From Pseudomonadota bacterium (GTDB taxonomy: Bacteria; Pseudomonadota; Alphaproteobacteria; GCA-2731375), in contig JAQBYC010000027.1 of NCBI GenBank assembly GCA_027623205.1, forward strand, positions 1-46,879: 46,879 nucleotides of DNA, in the 5' to 3' direction. Made by a program: the position numbers and the translations under genes. Below, one piece after another: positions 1 to 8,215 of this stretch. The stretch's first letter is position 1; every line of letters begins with the position of its first letter. The notes under the pieces were generated by a model. That model did no database searches. It saw nothing but the letters and a program-made list of their open reading frames with translations, and was not told the origin of the DNA.

Positions 1-17
1 GGCCTAGCAAATAAAAG

Positions 18-49
18 CGGACATTTAATGTGCTACAAAAACCGGACAT
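18..49. mobile_element. Probable insertion-sequence terminus (left edge)
   Basis: The order of boxes is CGGACAT (18-24), six bases, TGCTACAAAA (31-40), one base, CCGGACAT (42-49). The same boxes with the same 6-nt and 1-nt spacings occur inverted at the right edge (46833-46865). Paired boxes at the ends of a segment are typical of insertion-sequence termini, and multi-box ends are known for example in the IS21 family. No transposase is inside the window, so the family is unassigned. The element body would lie to the left of base 1. Confidence 0.5.
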
Positions 50-330
50 CTGTATGTGTCATTGACATCCGCCGACCGCCGGAATTGTCGAGCGGACTGC
101 GTTTGCGGCGCTGGACCCCGGCCCGGGCACGTGGCATCTTGACCCAAGTGTCCCGCCCGGAAAATTCATACCATGACTTTCCCGGAACGGCGGGCCGCTA
201 GCTATTTGAATCCAGTGTGAGTCATATGCTGAATTTGGGCGCGCATAATGCGCCGGATTTCAGAGCTACCACACTAGCCTGTAACGAGAGGGTTTCGACC
301 CCAAAAGCCGCGTCGGATGGTTTGCTTCGA
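50..330. other. Leader region upstream of ftsE, no gene seen
   Basis: About 280 bases lie between the probable IS end and the preferred ftsE start. The ftsE frame stays open back to a GTG at 217 and an ATG at 226. Those would add about 35 residues unlike any FtsE N-terminus I know, and I see no good ribosome binding site for them. A TTGACC at 139-144 could be a -35 box, but no convincing -10 follows at the right distance. The IS insertion probably lies just upstream of the native ftsEX promoter region. Confidence 0.3.
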
Positions 331-1038
331 ATGGTTCGCTTCGAAAATGTCGGTGTTCGTTATGGCATGGGGCCGGAAGTGCTGCGCGATATCAACTTGC
401 ATATTCCGCCCGGCAGTTTTCATTTTTTGACTGGCGCCTCGGGTGCCGGTAAGTCCACGCTGCTAAAGCTGATGTATCTGGGCCAGCGCCCGTCGCGGGG
501 CTTCATGCAGGTGTTCGGCCACGACTTCGCCAAGACCCACCGAAACGATCTGCCCGCCCTGCGGAGGCGGATTGGTGTCGTATTCCAGGATTTTCGCCTG
601 CTGAAGAATCTGAGCGTTTTCGACAATGTCGCCCTGCCCCTGCGCATCGCCGGCGAGGATGAAAAGCGCACCCGCAACAATGTCTCGGAGTTGTTGGATT
701 GGGTTGGCCTCGGGAGCCGCCTGCATGAAAATCCCGACACCTTGTCCGGTGGCGAGCAGCAACGGGTGGCGATTGCCCGTGCCGTAATCTCGAAACCCAG
801 TTTGCTGCTTGCCGATGAACCCACCGGCAATGTTGACGACCGCATCGCCTATCGTCTGGTGCGTCTGTTCGAGGAATTGCACCGCTCCGGCACGGCGGTC
901 GTCGTGGCCACCCACAACGACGCTCTGGTGCGGCGCTTTTCCCAACCGGTGTTGGTTTTGGCTGATTGCGTCTTGCGACCTGGCCCGGGCCAGGACGGCG
1001 GCAAGGGCGATGCCGGTCCCGGGCACAAAACCAGATAG
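331..1038 (+). CDS. ftsE: Cell division ATP-binding protein FtsE
   Basis: This is the ATPase of the FtsEX complex, an ABC-type system at the division site that controls peptidoglycan hydrolases rather than transporting a solute. From the chosen ATG the protein has 235 residues, normal for FtsE. It begins [12 protein letters not shown], the family's usual N-terminus. The Walker A motif GASGAGKS is at 35-42, the signature LSGGE near 137, and Walker B with [10 protein letters not shown] near 160, followed by the switch histidine in ATHN. The sequence FHFLTG before Walker A is typical of FtsE. ftsX starts six bases after its stop, so the two are co-transcribed. An upstream GTG at 217 in the same frame is possible but would add an unlike extension. 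Confidence 0.93.
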   Translation: MVRFENVGVRYGMGPEVLRDINLHIPPGSFHFLTGASGAGKSTLLKLMYLGQRPSRGFMQVFGHDFAKTHRNDLPALRRRIGVVFQDFRLLKNLSVFDNVALPLRIAGEDEKRTRNNVSELLDWVGLGSRLHENPDTLSGGEQQRVAIARAVISKPSLLLADEPTGNVDDRIAYRLVRLFEELHRSGTAVVVATHNDALVRRFSQPVLVLADCVLRPGPGQDGGKGDAGPGHKTR

Positions 1039-1044
1039 GATGCC

Positions 1045-1935
1045 ATGGCACGACCAGACCTAATACCCGATTCGGAAGGCGCGGGGCGCTTTTTGCCCTG
1101 GGTGGTGGCGGTAATGGTTTTCTTCGCCGCTCTGGCCGGGGCAGCCGGTCTGGCCCTGCATCAGGCTACCGGCGCCTGGCGCAATGACCTTGCCAACACG
1201 ATCACCGTTGAAATTCCGCCGCTCAAAGGCAACCCAGCGGGTCACGCCGAGCCAAACCTCGCCCGCGTCGCCGTCGTGACCAAGGCGCTGCGCGCTACCG
1301 CCGGTGTTGCGGAAGCGCGACCGTTGGAGCCGGCGGAGATCGCCAAATTATTGCAGCCCTGGCTGGGTGGCGGCGGCTTGATCGGAGATCTACCGCTGCC
1401 CTATTTGATTGATGTACGTTTGTCGCGCTCACAGCCGGCGGACTTGACTATGCTGGCAAAACAGCTGGCCAGGATTGGCCCGGATATTCGCATTGATGAT
1501 CACCAACTTTGGCTTGGCAAACTGATCCGGTTAAGCCAGTCGTTGCAGTGGATGATGCTGGCCTGTCTGGCGATGATCTGCTTTGCGACCTGTGCGGTGG
1601 TAATTTTTGGTACGCGGGCGGCGTTCGCCGCCCATCTGGAAGTAGTCAGTCTGCTTCATGTCATGGGCGCGCGCGATGGCTATATTGCCCGGCTGTTCCT
1701 ATGGCGCGCCATGGCCATGGGTTTAAAAGGCGGCTTCATTGGACTGGCGGTTACCGCCGCCGCGCTTTTTGCCCTGTCGCGTCTGGCCGCTGATCTGGAC
1801 GGGCCGCTGCTGGGCAATTTTGCCCTCACGCCCCTTGCCTTGATGTCTCTGGCCGTCCTGCCGTTCCTGGCAGCGACATTGACGGCGTTCACGGCGCGGC
1901 GCACGGTGCTGCGTGAACTGACCCGGATGCCTTGA
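1045..1935 (+). CDS. ftsX: Cell division protein FtsX (permease-like subunit)
   Basis: This is the membrane partner of FtsE. It passes ATP-driven conformational change across the inner membrane to periplasmic cell-wall hydrolase regulators. The 296-residue protein has the FtsX plan: a short cytoplasmic N-terminus, a first membrane helix at about 18-40, a periplasmic domain of about 115 residues, and three further hydrophobic segments at roughly 160-183, 212-240 and 262-283. It ends in a basic tail (ARRTVLRELTRMP). It follows ftsE by six bases in the order common in bacteria. Alphaproteobacterial FtsX is poorly conserved, so the call rests on topology plus linkage to ftsE. Both lines agree. 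Confidence 0.9.
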   Translation: MARPDLIPDSEGAGRFLPWVVAVMVFFAALAGAAGLALHQATGAWRNDLANTITVEIPPLKGNPAGHAEPNLARVAVVTKALRATAGVAEARPLEPAEIAKLLQPWLGGGGLIGDLPLPYLIDVRLSRSQPADLTMLAKQLARIGPDIRIDDHQLWLGKLIRLSQSLQWMMLACLAMICFATCAVVIFGTRAAFAAHLEVVSLLHVMGARDGYIARLFLWRAMAMGLKGGFIGLAVTAAALFALSRLAADLDGPLLGNFALTPLALMSLAVLPFLAATLTAFTARRTVLRELTRMP

Positions 1936-1968
1936 AGATGGGGCGTCATGGAAGATGGAGCGCCACTG

Positions 1969-2601
1969 ATGGCGGCACTTAGAATTCGACGCCGGACGCG
2001 GCTGCGCCATGGCCTGGTTTTGGTCATAGCCGCCATAATCCTGCTTTGGCTGGGCGGTTTCTTGTTATTCACAGCCCAATTGCCCCGGCAGATGACCGCA
2101 CAGCCCGGTATCAGCGATGCCATCGTGGTCCTGACGGGCGGTACAGGCAGGCTGCAGGTCGGCCTGCAGATGCTGTCGGCGGGGATGGGCAAAATCATGT
2201 TGATTTCCGGAGTCGAACCAGGCACCACGGCGGCAGAATTGCAGGCTGGCCAGAGCGTCGGCGCGGATAAATTCGAATGCTGCGTTGAGCTTGGTTATCG
2301 AGCCCGAGACACCCAGGGCAATGCCATAGAGACGGCTCTGTGGATAGAGCGGCACGGTTATCGCAGTCTGCATCTGGTTACGGCGTCCTATCACATGCCG
2401 CGCAGCCTCTTGCTGTTTCAACGGGCCATGCCGACGGTCACGCTGCGGGCCAACCCGGTGTTCCCAGAACATGTAAAATTGGCCGATTGGTGGCATTTTC
2501 CTGGCACCATGAAACTGTTGGCGGTGGAGTACAGCAAATATTTGATCAGTCTTCTCAACGTGCGTCTGAGCCGGCAGAATGGTAATATCAATGGTTCTTA
2601 A
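1969..2601 (+). CDS. YdcF family (DUF218) membrane-anchored protein
   Basis: A basic N-terminus (RIRRRTRLRHG) leads into one membrane helix at about 14-36. A DUF218/YdcF domain follows, with the family hallmarks DAIVVLTGGTGR, an internal ETALW segment and VTASYHMPRS. Related proteins include SanA and ElyC, which are linked to envelope integrity and peptidoglycan or lipid-carrier metabolism. The exact reaction is unknown. It sits 33 bases after ftsX and overlaps plsC, suggesting one transcript of envelope genes. I chose ATG 1969 because GGAG lies eight bases upstream. ATG 1948 in the same frame is an alternative that adds seven residues. Confidence 0.8.
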   Translation: MAALRIRRRTRLRHGLVLVIAAIILLWLGGFLLFTAQLPRQMTAQPGISDAIVVLTGGTGRLQVGLQMLSAGMGKIMLISGVEPGTTAAELQAGQSVGADKFECCVELGYRARDTQGNAIETALWIERHGYRSLHLVTASYHMPRSLLLFQRAMPTVTLRANPVFPEHVKLADWWHFPGTMKLLAVEYSKYLISLLNVRLSRQNGNINGS

Positions 2602-3349
2602 GACCAATCAGGCAATTCGGTCCAATCTGTTCAACCTGCTGTTTTACGCATGGTCGACCTTCATGGTGATCGCGTTTTTGCCCGCTTTGGTGTTGCCCTA
2701 TCAAGTGACCGTCTGGGGTCAGCGGCAATGGGCCAGAGGCGTCAATTATCTGATGCGATGGAGCGTCGGCATCCATATAGAATATCGTGGCCTGGAACAG
2801 CGCCCGCATAGCGGCGCGATTGTGGCTGCCAAGCACCAATCCGCATGGGATACCTTGATCTGGCACGTCATCCTTGACGATCCGGCAATAGTCATGAAGC
2901 AGGAGCTGTTGAGCATTCCCATCTACGGCTGGCTGTGTCGCAAGACCCGCATGATTGCGGTGGATCGCAAGGCTGGCACAAAAGCGTTGCGGGCGATGCT
3001 GGAAGATGGACGGACCGCCATAGCGCTGGGCCGGCCCATCGTGATATTCCCCCAGGGTACGCGTACGGCAACGGGCGCATCGGTCGAGGATGCGCCCTAC
3101 CAACCTGGCGTATCCGCGCTATATCGGAACTTGGATGCGCCGGTGGTGCCGGTGGCGTTGAATTCCGGTCTGTTCTGGCCGCGGCGGCAATTTATGCGCC
3201 GACCCGGCACCATCGTACTGGAGTTCCTGGAACCCATTCCGCCCGGCCTGCCACGCAAGGAGTTTGATGCCTTGTTAAAGGATCGCATCGAAACCGCCAC
3301 CGCTGCTCTTGAGGCGGAAGCTTCGCCGGAACGGGGGGGGAAATTATGA
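2579..3349 (+). CDS. plsC: 1-acyl-sn-glycerol-3-phosphate acyltransferase (PlsC family)
   Basis: It transfers an acyl group to lysophosphatidic acid to make phosphatidic acid at the inner membrane, an early phospholipid step. The 256-residue protein has a hydrophobic N-terminal segment at about 19-42. The catalytic H-x4-D motif follows (H86 and D91 in KHQSAWD), then the glycerol-phosphate binding block FPQGTRT at 157-163, a variant of the usual FPEGTR. VPVALNSG closes the conserved domain. The start overlaps the end of the YdcF-like gene by 23 bases. A second ATG at 2591 is equally possible, and neither has a strong ribosome binding site. Substrate preference among acyl acceptors cannot be read from the sequence. 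Confidence 0.88.
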   Translation: MVISMVLKTNQAIRSNLFNLLFYAWSTFMVIAFLPALVLPYQVTVWGQRQWARGVNYLMRWSVGIHIEYRGLEQRPHSGAIVAAKHQSAWDTLIWHVILDDPAIVMKQELLSIPIYGWLCRKTRMIAVDRKAGTKALRAMLEDGRTAIALGRPIVIFPQGTRTATGASVEDAPYQPGVSALYRNLDAPVVPVALNSGLFWPRRQFMRRPGTIVLEFLEPIPPGLPRKEFDALLKDRIETATAALEAEASPERGGKL

Positions 3350-3450
3350 CTCCCTTTACGGTGTCATATCGCGTATGGTACATAACAAGAACATACGCCT
3401 GCCGACCCGGCCTTCTTGCCGCCGTTCGGGGCTCATGGTAAGAGGATCAG

Positions 3451-5790
3451 ATGCCATCCGTCGCACCAATTTCCCAACAAATCTGGGACATGAAATACCG
3501 CCTGAAGGGGGCTGATGGCCAGGCGGTCGACGGTACCATTGAAGACAGCTGGCGCCGGGTGGCCCAGGCGTTGGCGGCGGCGGAAGCCGAACCCGAGGCC
3601 TGGATAGATCCATTTTTCGAGGCTCTGGATGACTTTCGATTTCTGCCGGCCGGGCGCATTCTAGCCGGCGCCGGTGCCAAACGTAACGTCACCCTGTTTA
3701 ATTGTTTCGTTATGGGAACGATCCCTGACGATATGTCAGGAATCTTCGAAAATCTGCGGGAAGCCGCCCTGACCATGCAGCAAGGCGGCGGCATTGGTTA
3801 TGACTTTTCCACTTTGCGACCCAATGGCGCACCCGTGGCGGGCGTTGGCGCCGATGCGTCCGGTCCGTTGACTTTCATGGATGTCTGGGACGCCATGTGC
3901 CGCACCATCATGTCGGCGGGCCATCGGCGCGGCGCGATGATGGCGACGCTGCGCTGTGACCATCCCGATATTGAAGCCTTTATCGCGGCCAAGCAGGACC
4001 CTGGCCGTCTGCGCATGTTCAATTTGTCTGTCTTGATCACCGATGCATTCATGCAGGCGGTGAAGGATAACACGCCGTGGGAATTGCATTTTGCCGGCCG
4101 CACCTATCGTAGCGTTCGGGCACGGGACCTGTGGGACTGCATCATGCGTGCCACTTATGCTTATGCCGAACCCGGTGTGATCTTTATTGACCGCATCAAC
4201 CAACGCAATAATCTGGCCTATTGCGAAGAAATCCATGCCACCAATCCGTGCGGTGAACAGCCGCTGCCCCCCTACGGCGCCTGTTTGCTGGGTTCAATCA
4301 ATCTAGCCCGCCTGGTGCGGGATCCCTTTGGTCCCGACCCGGAAATCGATTTGGACGAATTGCGCTGTTTGGTGAAAATGGCCGTGCGCATGCTGGACAA
4401 TGCCATCGATGTCTCCAATTTTCCCCTACAGGCACAACGGAACGAAGCGCGGGCAAAGCGGCGGATCGGATTGGGCGTAACCGGGCTGGCGGATGCCCTG
4501 ATCTTTTGCAAGGCGCGCTATGGCTCGGATCGGGCGATCGCCCTGACCGAAAGCTGGATGGCCGAGATGCGCCGGGCAGCCTATATGGCCAGTATCGATT
4601 TGGCGCGGGAAAAGGGCCCCTTTCCGTTGTTCGAGGCGGCGTCCTATTTGGCCGGCGAAAGCGTACGGGAATTGGATGCGGATGTGCGCGCGGCCATCGC
4701 CGATGTCGGCATTCGCAACGCCTTGTTGACCTCCATCGCACCGACAGGGACCATTTCGATCTTCGCGGACAATGTCTCATCGGGATTGGAGCCGGTGTTT
4801 GCCTTTACCTATCGCCGCCACGTCACCATGCCCGACGGCAACCGGCGGGAAGAACCCGTCAGTGATTATGCCTATCGCCAATTCCGGGCAATTTTTGGCG
4901 ATGCGGCGCAATTGCCCGACTATTTCGTCACCGCCACCGCCCTGAGCCCATCGGATCATGTCCATATGCAGGCCGCAGTGCAGAGATACATCGACGCCTC
5001 TATCTCGAAAACCATAAACCTGCCGGAAGATATCTCCTTTGACGCCTTCAAGGATGTCTACATGCAGGCCTATGACAGCGGCTGCAAGGGCTGTACGACA
5101 TACCGTCCGAACGACGTCACGGGGGCGGTGCTGGAGTCTGGCGAAACAGCGAGGCCAATGCTGCCCGCGGAACCGGAACTGCCCCTTGTACCGCCAGAGG
5201 CCAGACCCCGCGATGAGCTTGACGCCGGCGGGGTGGTCTATATGACCCAGCCCCTGGACCGCCCCGGCGCATTGCCGGGCCAGACCTACAAGATCAGTTG
5301 GCCCGAAAGCGACCACGGCATCTATATTACCATCAACGATATCGTTCAGGATGGCCGCCGCCGCCCGTTCGAGGTCTTCATTAATTCCAAGAACGTGGAC
5401 CATTTCGCCTGGACTGTGGCCCTGACCCGGATGATCTCGGCCGTCTTCCGCCGTGGCGGCGATGTTTCTTTCGTCGTCGATGAATTGAAGGCAGTGTTTG
5501 ATCCTCGTGGCGGCTATTGGGTGGACGGCCGCTACATTCCATCACTTTTGGCCGCTATCGGCGAGGTGATCGAGCGGCACATGATCATTATCGGCTTTAT
5601 CGTCAATCCTTACGCCGACACGGAGACCGAAGCGACCCGCATCGCCCTGGCGGCGGGTGGCAATCGCAATGGTGACGGCCATACCGACAGTCCCCGTCTG
5701 CGCGGCTGCCCCAAATGCAACACGCCGGGCCTGATCCGGCAAGAAGGCTGCGAAACCTGCATCTCCTGCGGCTATTCAAAGTGCAGTTGA
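3451..5790 (+). CDS. nrdJ: Class II (adenosylcobalamin-dependent) ribonucleotide reductase
   Basis: It reduces ribonucleotides to deoxyribonucleotides using a radical generated from coenzyme B12, without needing oxygen. The 779-residue protein carries the redox cysteine in LFNCFVM (C85). The catalytic Asn-Cys-Glu set is N265, C267 and E269 in NPCGEQ. PPYGACLLGSINL follows, typical of class II enzymes. Near 590-720 is a TSCPD-type domain, and the C-terminus is a cysteine cluster (CPKC, CETC, CGYSKC) that serves thioredoxin-linked re-reduction or metal binding. AGAGGATCAG directly before the ATG is a good ribosome binding site. No cobalamin riboswitch is visible in the 101-bp leader. No class I genes occur in this window. 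Confidence 0.95.
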   Translation: MPSVAPISQQIWDMKYRLKGADGQAVDGTIEDSWRRVAQALAAAEAEPEAWIDPFFEALDDFRFLPAGRILAGAGAKRNVTLFNCFVMGTIPDDMSGIFENLREAALTMQQGGGIGYDFSTLRPNGAPVAGVGADASGPLTFMDVWDAMCRTIMSAGHRRGAMMATLRCDHPDIEAFIAAKQDPGRLRMFNLSVLITDAFMQAVKDNTPWELHFAGRTYRSVRARDLWDCIMRATYAYAEPGVIFIDRINQRNNLAYCEEIHATNPCGEQPLPPYGACLLGSINLARLVRDPFGPDPEIDLDELRCLVKMAVRMLDNAIDVSNFPLQAQRNEARAKRRIGLGVTGLADALIFCKARYGSDRAIALTESWMAEMRRAAYMASIDLAREKGPFPLFEAASYLAGESVRELDADVRAAIADVGIRNALLTSIAPTGTISIFADNVSSGLEPVFAFTYRRHVTMPDGNRREEPVSDYAYRQFRAIFGDAAQLPDYFVTATALSPSDHVHMQAAVQRYIDASISKTINLPEDISFDAFKDVYMQAYDSGCKGCTTYRPNDVTGAVLESGETARPMLPAEPELPLVPPEARPRDELDAGGVVYMTQPLDRPGALPGQTYKISWPESDHGIYITINDIVQDGRRRPFEVFINSKNVDHFAWTVALTRMISAVFRRGGDVSFVVDELKAVFDPRGGYWVDGRYIPSLLAAIGEVIERHMIIIGFIVNPYADTETEATRIALAAGGNRNGDGHTDSPRLRGCPKCNTPGLIRQEGCETCISCGYSKCS

Positions 5791-5884
5791 TCTGACCTAA
5801 GCAGCCTTATTTTGCCCGCCGTTCTTTCCCCATACCGTGATGCCTTGTAGGTTTGGATCTTGAACAGAAGCAGGAGTAACAGGC

Positions 5885-6616
5885 ATGAGCGCAAGTTTTG
5901 ACTTTTCCGGCCAGTCGGTGCTGGTGACAGGCGGGTCCAGTGGCATCGGCCTGGCCATTGCCCGTGGCTTTCGCGACGCGGGGGCTCTGGTGAGGATTAC
6001 CGGAACCAAAGGCGGCATGGACGACTATCCCAACGACCTTTCAGCTTTTACCTATCAACAGGTGAACATGCTGGATGTGCCCGCGGTGGAAGCTTTGGCG
6101 GCCGGCATTGACCAACTGGATGTGCTGGTCAACAACGCGGGCACCACGTTTCGCGGCGCTGCCGCCTACGAGCCGGAGAATTTCGAAGCGACCATCGATA
6201 TCAATCTGAATTCGGTTTACCGCCTGTGTCACCGCCTGCATCCGAAGTTACAGCCATCAGGCGGCTCGATCATCAATATCGCTTCCATGACCTCGTATTT
6301 CGGCTCGCCAAGGGGACCGGGCTATGGCGCTTCGAAATCGGCAATCCTGCAAATGACCATGAGCCTCGGCGCCCTTTGGGCCAAAAGCGGCGTTCGCGTC
6401 AATGCCATCGCGCCCGGCTGGATCAGCACCAATTTGACGGCGCCCATCCAGGCCATGGCAGAAATTGCCGATCCGATCCTGCAGCGCACGCCCATGGGCC
6501 GCTGGGGCAAACCAGAAGAAATGATCGGCACGGCCCTGTTTCTGGCCTCGTCCGATACCGCCGGTTTTATTACCGGTGTCACCATCCCCGTGGATGGGGG
6601 CTATTGCGCGCTGTAG
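5885..6616 (+). CDS. SDR family NAD(P)-dependent oxidoreductase
   Basis: This is a classical short-chain dehydrogenase of 243 residues. It has the cofactor loop TGGSSGIG at about 15-22, VNNAG near 82-86, a serine in INIASM, and the Y-x3-K pair in YGASK near 147-151. The tail VTIPVDGGY is typical of the FabG-like branch. It would oxidise an alcohol or reduce a ketone, but the substrate is not readable. AGCAGGAG stands before the ATG. The gene opens an accessory block with a cyclase-family hydrolase and two luciferase-like monooxygenases. Joint catabolism is conceivable but the genes are not in one operon. Confidence 0.87.
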   Translation: MSASFDFSGQSVLVTGGSSGIGLAIARGFRDAGALVRITGTKGGMDDYPNDLSAFTYQQVNMLDVPAVEALAAGIDQLDVLVNNAGTTFRGAAAYEPENFEATIDINLNSVYRLCHRLHPKLQPSGGSIINIASMTSYFGSPRGPGYGASKSAILQMTMSLGALWAKSGVRVNAIAPGWISTNLTAPIQAMAEIADPILQRTPMGRWGKPEEMIGTALFLASSDTAGFITGVTIPVDGGYCAL

Positions 6617-7018
6617 AAGGCGTTCTGCGGAAGAAAGTTTCGAATATCCGCTGCCGCCAAGCCGGAAGATGCTGGGCGCAGCACTGGCCGAGGTTATCGG
6701 CTCTCCGGGCGGAAATGCCTGGGGCGGCGCAGCCGGCGCCGGCTACCGGATTAATCCGGCAGCCGATTTCAGCGAGATCTATTTGCCTTAGTCGATGCCC
6801 CCGTCGACTTCCACCAACCCGCGCCGGGAACTGATAATTCTGACCTATTCACGCGTTGATCGATTTGGCCAGGCGCCATAGTGATCGCCTGAACAAATGC
6901 GCGCCAACCCATCAAGGGCATTTTCTTTCGGTCTTTGCGCCCGCTATAGTCGTTGACATGACAGCCCGTACAATGGCGCTGTTCCTAGAAAAGATTAACC
7001 GCTTTAGGGGAGGCAAAC
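6617..7018. other. 402-bp intergenic region, no convincing gene
   Basis: No frame here has both a plausible start and a recognisable protein. One frame from about 6633 to 6791 reads like coding sequence (a glycine- and alanine-rich stretch ending in DFSEIYLP and a stop) but has no start of its own. It may be the tail of a decayed gene. An 81-codon frame at 6856-7101 runs into the cyclase gene and looks spurious. AGGGGAGG just before 7019 is the ribosome binding site of the next gene. Confidence 0.3.
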
Positions 7019-8116
7019 ATGAAAATTTTGCTGTTAAGCACCGCGGCATTGCTCGCGGTGAGTGCAATGTGGATTACGCAGGCGGCAGAGGCACAAAGTA
7101 GTCCCGATGTGGTCGCGAAATCCAAGGCCATGGTGCCCATGCCGCCGTGGCCAGCCAGCGACCAACGGGGCATGGCCAATACCATGGGTCCCGGCACTTG
7201 GATGCGTTGCGCTCAACATCTGACCAACGCCAAATCAAAAACCTATGAAATTTCCCACCTCCGCTCCAATACCATGCCGCTATCGCCCTTTGGCGTGCCG
7301 TTGCAGTATCAATACCGCCCCACCGTGGGCATTCCCGGCACCAGGCACGCCTTCAATGGTGAACAGGTAACCAGCGGCGAACCCGGCGCCCAGGGCACGC
7401 AAATGGATGCTTTAGGGCATTTCGCCTATTTCGATGACGCCTGGGACGGCAAAAGCGAATTTCCCGCCGCCCAGGCGCATTATTATGGCGGCTATGGACA
7501 AAGCGATGTCAAACCATCGGCAGGTTCGCCGCTTTTAAAATTGGGCATCGAGAATGTACCGCCCATCGTCACTTCCGCGGTGCTGCTGGACGCCAAAAGC
7601 CATCTGGGCGGCGGCCAGGCGATGAAGCCCGGCCAGTTGGTCACGACCAGGGATATCACCGCCATGCTGGCCGCGCAGGGTCTCGCCTGGCGCGGCCTAT
7701 TGCCGGGCGACGTGCTCTACATCTACACCGGCTGGAGCGATAATTGGAAAGATCCGGACAACGAGAAGATGTATTACACCAAGGGTCCTGGCCTGTCCTA
7801 CGACGCGGCGCAATATCTGCGCGAAAAGGCGGTCGTTCTGGTCGCTCTGGATAATCCGTTCACAGACCCAGTCAACGATGGTCAATTGATGGGCAAGGCC
7901 GGCCCGGCGGAAGGCGCTCCCGCCGGACTGCCCTTCGCCGTCCATCACGAAAATCTGGCCGTGTCAGGCATTCATCAGATCCAGAATGCCAATTTGGCCG
8001 ATTTGGCCAAGGATAAAGTCTGGACCTCGTGCACGATGATATTGCCGCTGCGGTCCCGTGGCGGTTCAGGCTCACCGGTCCGGCCGGTCGCCATCGGCGC
8101 GCCCAACCAATCGTAA
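7019..8116 (+). CDS. Secreted cyclase-family (kynurenine formamidase-like) hydrolase
   Basis: Proteins of this fold are metal-dependent hydrolases of amides, formamides or cyclic compounds. The 365-residue product starts with a clear signal peptide (positive MK, a hydrophobic core to about residue 18, then AEAQ), so it should act in the periplasm. The family signature H-x-G-T-H-x-D-x-P-x-H appears as AQGTQMDALGH: the Asp and last His are kept, but the two earlier histidines are Ala and Gln. A later HHENLAVSGIH segment fits the family's C-terminal half. Its substrate is unknown. It converges on the luciferase-like gene at 8216-9259. A weak hairpin (GACCCG 8179-8184, CGGGTC 8191-8196) lies between them. 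AGGGGAGG six bases before the ATG supports the start. Confidence 0.8.
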   Translation: MKILLLSTAALLAVSAMWITQAAEAQSSPDVVAKSKAMVPMPPWPASDQRGMANTMGPGTWMRCAQHLTNAKSKTYEISHLRSNTMPLSPFGVPLQYQYRPTVGIPGTRHAFNGEQVTSGEPGAQGTQMDALGHFAYFDDAWDGKSEFPAAQAHYYGGYGQSDVKPSAGSPLLKLGIENVPPIVTSAVLLDAKSHLGGGQAMKPGQLVTTRDITAMLAAQGLAWRGLLPGDVLYIYTGWSDNWKDPDNEKMYYTKGPGLSYDAAQYLREKAVVLVALDNPFTDPVNDGQLMGKAGPAEGAPAGLPFAVHHENLAVSGIHQIQNANLADLAKDKVWTSCTMILPLRSRGGSGSPVRPVAIGAPNQS

Positions 8117-8215
8117 CCGCCACTGTATTTGCCTCGAGGGGTTGGCCGATCACCGGCTGACCCCGCGACGGCCGGTCCGACCCGATCGCGCGGGTCTGTA
8201 AATTTGCCGCGGTTT

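Noticed and set aside
217-330. N-terminal extension of FtsE from GTG 217 or ATG 226
   Set aside because: FtsE proteins begin at the MVRFENV segment. The extra residues look like untranslated leader.
3378-3392. GTAC-N7-GAAC upstream of nrdJ, resembling the alphaproteobacterial LexA box GAAC-N7-GAAC
   Set aside because: One half-site has a mismatch in a core position, and such near matches are expected by chance. It was not listed as an operator.
6633-6791. Coding-like frame ending in DFSEIYLP after the SDR gene
   Set aside because: No start codon, ribosome binding site or recognised family. It may be a gene remnant but cannot be supported as a pseudogene.
5791-7018. Search for a copy of the tRNA-Ala 3' end as an attachment site for an island
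   Set aside because: No match to GGTGGAGCCAGACGG was seen near the far boundary of the accessory block, and there is no integrase gene.
6856-7101. 81-codon open frame overlapping the cyclase gene start
   Set aside because: It overlaps a gene with a strong ribosome binding site and signal peptide in another frame, and the peptide has no protein-like features.
8179-8196. Hairpin GACCCG/CGGGTC between the convergent cyclase and luciferase-like genes as a terminator
   Set aside because: The stem is only six bases and no T-tract follows (TGTAAATTT). It is too weak to list.
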